A stretch of 64,000 nt of DNA from positions 186,001-250,000 of the forward strand of contig NZ_CP021378.1 of NCBI RefSeq assembly GCF_002215495.1. The letters are read 5' to 3'. Shown here one piece after another: positions 61,259 through 64,000 of this stretch. A model generated the notes under the pieces. The model saw nothing but the letters and a program-made list of their open reading frames with translations, ran no database searches and was not told the origin of the DNA. Within the stretch, counting starts at the first letter, position 1. Each line of letters begins with the position of its first letter. The stretch comes from Porphyrobacter sp. CACIAM 03H1 (GTDB lineage Bacteria; Pseudomonadota; Alphaproteobacteria; Sphingomonadales; Sphingomonadaceae). The position numbers were made by a program, and so were the translations under genes.

Positions 61259-61867
61259 TCAGGCTTCCAGTTCGACGTCCCAGTAGAGCCAGTCGCGCCA
61301 AGTTTCGTGGAGATAGCCCGGCGGGAACATCTTGCCCGCCTGCTGCAACTGCCAGCTGGTCGGACGGATCGGAGCCTGGTGGAGCGCCATCCCCGCCTGC
61401 TTCGGCGTCCGCCCGCCCTTCTTCATGTTGCACGGCGCGCAGGCGGTGATGATGTTCTCCCAAGTGGTGCGCCCGCCCAGCCGGCGCGGGGTGACGTGGT
61501 CGAAGGTCAAGTGCTCGTGGCTGCCGCAATACTGGCACTGGAAGCGATCGCGCAGGAACACGTTGAAGCGGGTGAAGGCGGGAAACTCGCTCGCCCGCAC
61601 ATATTGCCGCAGCGCGATCACGCTCGGGATCTTCATCTCGAAGCTGGGGGAGTGCACCTCGCGGTCGTAGCTTGCGACGATGTCCACCCGGTCGAGGAAC
61701 ACCGCCTTGATCGCGGTCTGCCACGGCCAGAGGCTGAGCGGGTAGTAGGACAGCGGAGTGTAGTCGGAGTTCAGGACCAGCGCCGGACAGGCCGAAAGGT
61801 TGCGGGTCGGATCCTCCTCGACCCCGCGGAACCGGGCAGCTTTCTCGATCAGTTCGGCATTGAACAC
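61259..61867 (-). CDS. HNH endonuclease
   Basis: 202 residues. The HNH core: FQCQYCGSHEHLTFDHVTPRR (CxxC, then DH), LGGRTTWENIITACAPCNMKKG (N, CxxC-like). N-terminal half: NLSACPALVLNSDYTPLSYYPLSLWPW. The start is taken as GTG at 61867 because a strong GGAGGA site lies seven bases upstream; an ATG ten codons earlier has none. This is a chromosomal HNH protein common in alphaproteobacteria, with no partner that would suggest a defence or homing system. Confidence 0.88.
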   Translation of the reverse strand: MFNAELIEKAARFRGVEEDPTRNLSACPALVLNSDYTPLSYYPLSLWPWQTAIKAVFLDRVDIVASYDREVHSPSFEMKIPSVIALRQYVRASEFPAFTRFNVFLRDRFQCQYCGSHEHLTFDHVTPRRLGGRTTWENIITACAPCNMKKGGRTPKQAGMALHQAPIRPTSWQLQQAGKMFPPGYLHETWRDWLYWDVELEA

Positions 61868-62009
61868 GGCGCGCGTTCCTCCCTGATTGCCCTCCATCCT
61901 GACCTGACAGGGCAAAGAGTCAAACCCGTGACAGGGCGGCTATCCACAGGGACAGGCAGTGGATAGGCTGTGGATAGCGCAAGGATATGTCGTGTGGCAT
62001 GGGGCTGCG

Positions 62010-62840
62010 ATGGATCGCCGCACCCCGACCGTGACCCGTTTCGCACCCAGCCCCAACGGGCGGCTGCACCTCGGCCATGCCCTCTCGGCGATCGTCGCGC
62101 ATGATCTGGCGAAGGCGGCGGGCGGGCGCTTCCTGCTCAGGATCGAGGACATCGACGGGCCCCGCTCGCGCCCCGAACTGGCGGATGAATTCAGGCGCGA
62201 TCTGGAGTGGCTCGGGCTGGAGTGGGAGGAGGTCCCCGCCCAGTCCACCCGCCTCGCCAGCTACGCCGCCGCCGACGAGACGCTGAAGGCGCGGGGCCTG
62301 CTCTATCCCTGCACCTGCACCCGCAAGGAGATCGAGGATGCGGGAGCGGTCGAGGGCAGCGATGGCCCGATCTACCCCGGCACCTGCAAGCGCCGCCCGC
62401 CTGATCCCGCCCGGCCTACCGCGTGGCGGCTCGATGCGGACAAGGCCCTCGCCGAAACCGGCCCGCTGGTCTGGGAGGATGCGCTGGCGGGGGCGCAGGC
62501 GGCGGACCTCTCCGGGCTCGGCGATGTCGTGCTGGTGCGCAAGGACCTGCCCGCGAGCTATCACCTCGCCGTCACCCTCGACGATGCGGCGGACGGCGTC
62601 ACGCTGGTCACGCGGGGCGCGGACCTCTTCGCCGCCAGCCACGTCCACCGCACGCTCCAGGCGCTGCTCGGCCTTCCCGTTCCGCGATGGCACCACCACC
62701 CGCTGCTGCTCGGCGAGGACGGCGAGAAGCTCGCCAAGCGCCGCGGCTCCCCCGCCCTGGCCGAGCGGCGCGAGGGCGGCGAGGACGGGCGAATGCTTGC
62801 GGCACAACTGAGGTTGCAACATTTCCGGCTTGGAACCTGA
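62010..62840 (+). CDS. gluQ: Glutamyl-queuosine tRNA(Asp) synthetase
   Basis: 276 residues, the truncated GluRS paralogue that attaches glutamate to queuosine in tRNA-Asp. HIGH-type motif GRLHLGHALSAIVAHD, zinc motif YPCTCTRKEIEDAG with YPGTCKRRPP, and KRRGS in place of KMSKS. The anticodon-binding domain of normal GluRS is missing, as expected. ATG at 62010 is preferred over an upstream GTG. It links functionally with queC in this window. Confidence 0.93.
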   Translation: MDRRTPTVTRFAPSPNGRLHLGHALSAIVAHDLAKAAGGRFLLRIEDIDGPRSRPELADEFRRDLEWLGLEWEEVPAQSTRLASYAAADETLKARGLLYPCTCTRKEIEDAGAVEGSDGPIYPGTCKRRPPDPARPTAWRLDADKALAETGPLVWEDALAGAQAADLSGLGDVVLVRKDLPASYHLAVTLDDAADGVTLVTRGADLFAASHVHRTLQALLGLPVPRWHHHPLLLGEDGEKLAKRRGSPALAERREGGEDGRMLAAQLRLQHFRLGT

Positions 62841-62865
62841 GGCCGGAGCGTCCATTTAGGGGCCC

Positions 62866-63096
62866 ATGACCTATTTTCTCGTCGCCGTGCTCGTCGTCCT
62901 CATGGGGCTGACCGCCTTCTCGCTGATCCGCGGGGTGGTGGCCTTCCTCCAGACCACCAAGATCGACCTGGAAACCGGCGAGGGCACCACCGCCACCGAC
63001 ATGCAGCTCGCCCAGAACAAGGCGATGTTCGCGCGGATCAAGTATCAGGGTCTCGCCATCGTGGTGGTGGCGATCATTCTCGCGGTCTCGCGCTGA
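62866..63096 (+). CDS. HIG1-domain membrane protein
   Basis: 76 residues with two membrane helices: YFLVAVLVVLMGLTAFSLIRG and YQGLAIVVVAIILAVS, joined by a polar loop with the family's NKAMFARIKYQ. HIG1-type proteins in alphaproteobacteria are small respiratory-chain-associated factors (cytochrome oxidase assembly or supercomplex). Located 25 bases after gluQ and 13 before the adenosyltransferase. Confidence 0.85.
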   Translation: MTYFLVAVLVVLMGLTAFSLIRGVVAFLQTTKIDLETGEGTTATDMQLAQNKAMFARIKYQGLAIVVVAIILAVSR

Positions 63097-63109
63097 CCCT
63101 TCGCCAGCG

Positions 63110-63685
63110 ATGGTCAAACTCAACCGCATCTACACCCGCACCGGGGATGACGGGACGACGGGCCTCGTCGACGGCTCGCGCTGCCCCAAGCATTCCGCGC
63201 GGATCGCCGCGATGGGCAAGGTCGACGAGGCGAACTCCGCCATCGGCCTCGCGATCTGCGCGCTCGAAGGCGAGGCGGAGCGGGCGCTGCTGACCCGCGT
63301 CCAGAACGACCTGTTCGATCTCGGCGCGGACCTCGCGACGCCTTCGACCGACGGCGATTTCACCCCTTCTGAGATGGTTTTGCGGATCGTGCCCTCCCAG
63401 CCCGAATGGATCGAGGGCCGGATCGACGAGCTCAACGAGCGGCTCGAACCCCTCACCAGCTTTGTCCTGCCCGGCGGGAGCGAGGCGGCAGCGCGCGTCC
63501 ATGTCGCCCGCGCCACCACCCGCGCCGCAGAGCGCGCGATGGTCGCGCTGGCGGCCGAAGATGCAGTCAACCCGGCCGCGCTCGCCTATATCAACCGCCT
63601 CTCCGACCTGCTCTTCGTCCTCGCCCGCGTGGCGAATGACGATGGCCGGGCGGACGTGAAGTGGGTTCCCGGGGCCAATCGCTAG
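63110..63685 (+). CDS. Cob(I)alamin adenosyltransferase (PduO type)
   Basis: 191 residues. YTRTGDDGTTGLVDGSRCPKHS gives the ATP-binding N-terminus, KVDEANSAIGLAIC the second motif, and late VARATTRAAERAMVAL and YINRLSDLLFVLARVAN are PduO-family signatures. It makes adenosylcobalamin from reduced cobalamin and ATP. Proximity to a 3-hydroxyacyl-CoA dehydrogenase suggests a link with propionyl/methylmalonyl-CoA metabolism, but no mutase is visible here. Confidence 0.94.
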   Translation: MVKLNRIYTRTGDDGTTGLVDGSRCPKHSARIAAMGKVDEANSAIGLAICALEGEAERALLTRVQNDLFDLGADLATPSTDGDFTPSEMVLRIVPSQPEWIEGRIDELNERLEPLTSFVLPGGSEAAARVHVARATTRAAERAMVALAAEDAVNPAALAYINRLSDLLFVLARVANDDGRADVKWVPGANR

Positions 63686-63761
63686 CCAAATAGGCTGCTA
63701 GCCAGCCGACATCTTCCCCGCTAGGGCGGCTGCTTTGCTGCACTTGCGAAGGACAGGCCTC

Positions 63762-64000
63762 ATGCGCAACATCGCCGTCATCGGCGCCGGTCAGATGGGA
63801 ACCGGCATCGCCCAGACCGTCGCCGCCCAGGGCATGAACGTCATGCTCACCGACGTCGATCTGCCCCGCGCCGAGGCGGGCAAGCAGGCGGTCGAGAAGG
63901 CGCTCGTGAAGCTCATGGGCCGCGGCAAGATCGAGGCAGACGAAGCGGAAAAGCTGCTCGCCCGCATCACCCCCGTCGGCGACTATGCCCCCTTTGCCGA
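63762..64000 (+). CDS. 3-Hydroxybutyryl/acyl-CoA dehydrogenase (cut by window edge)
   Basis: First 79 residues. The NAD-binding Rossmann motif is IAVIGAGQMGTGIAQTVAAQG with the acidic end VMLTDVD, as in 3-hydroxyacyl-CoA dehydrogenases (PaaH/Hbd type). The ATG at 63762 starts MRNIAVIGAGQ after a weak GGACAGG site. The enzyme would oxidise a 3-hydroxyacyl-CoA with NAD. The catalytic half lies outside the window. Confidence 0.9.
   Translation, partial: MRNIAVIGAGQMGTGIAQTVAAQGMNVMLTDVDLPRAEAGKQAVEKALVKLMGRGKIEADEAEKLLARITPVGDYAPFA

Noticed and set aside
61259..61867. HNH nuclease as part of a defence or mobile element
   Set aside because: It stands alone among housekeeping genes and resembles the widespread chromosomal HNH proteins; no intron, inverted repeats or partner genes are seen.

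Overview
The window is about two-thirds G+C, densely packed and free of visible tRNA or rRNA genes. Gene content points to an alphaproteobacterium of the order Sphingomonadales, probably Erythrobacteraceae-like: a soluble serine palmitoyltransferase with its own acyl carrier protein (sphingolipid synthesis), a Usg-family protein, a DivK-like response regulator, a single-cysteine DksA, a GTA-like terminase remnant and many sphingomonad-style conserved hypotheticals. The assignment is inferred from gene content only.

Layout. 1-5524 (+): a coupled acyl-CoA catabolic operon (two acyl-CoA dehydrogenases, a thiolase with its DUF35 partner, two SDR dehydrogenases, a ThuA-domain protein). 5525-10024 (-): PilZ protein, orphan peptide-binding lipoprotein, DUF4112 protein, tryptophan 2,3-dioxygenase and kynureninase. 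10214-16491: DksA, a Sel1-like protein, a chain of overlapping genes (DUF3572, HAD, RidA, GDPD, FemAB-like acyltransferase), a DivK-like regulator, an unknown exported protein and an orphan PycTM-like membrane protein. 16623-18414: ACP, serine palmitoyltransferase, Usg. 18569-20032: a decayed gene-transfer-agent or prophage remnant that keeps a promoter/terminator leader, a small-terminase-like gene with an amber codon, the start of the large terminase, and a frameshifted DUF2793 gene joined to it by a deletion. 20202-21347: OmpA-like protein with 25 consecutive prolines.

21584-32127: MFS transporter, QueC, DUF3617-like protein, Hsp33, ArgF-ArgD, a double cold-shock-domain protein, Blh-like phosphatase, fatty-acid-hydroxylase-family protein and a GMC oxidoreductase. 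32400-34166 (-): glnK-amtB behind a very good sigma-54 promoter. 34289-43604 (-): PNPOx-family protein, alpha/beta hydrolase, the coupled pheS-pheT-SDR-prfC operon, an AraC regulator, and rpmI-rplT.

44153-50787: a chaperone-usher pilus cluster of the spore-coat-U (SCPU) type: two duplicated pilins, a strong terminator, a folded leader, chaperone, an usher with a duplicated N-terminal module, a tip-like subunit, and a convergent pilin-like gene. 51076-55416: a copper-response cluster (glutaredoxin-MauE protein, MerR regulator with a visible operator, CopA, CopB, CopC). 55421-64000: GT87-like membrane transferase, HisN-like phosphatase, Prs, a GH16 lipoprotein, HNH nuclease, GluQ, HIG1 protein, PduO-type cobalamin adenosyltransferase and the start of a 3-hydroxyacyl-CoA dehydrogenase.

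The most noteworthy signals are the GTA-like deletion scar with its surviving leader, a mosaic repeat found twice between convergent genes whose hairpin arms differ by compensatory changes, and the duplicated N-terminal module in the usher. Family names rest on recognised motifs and overall resemblance; no database search was run.
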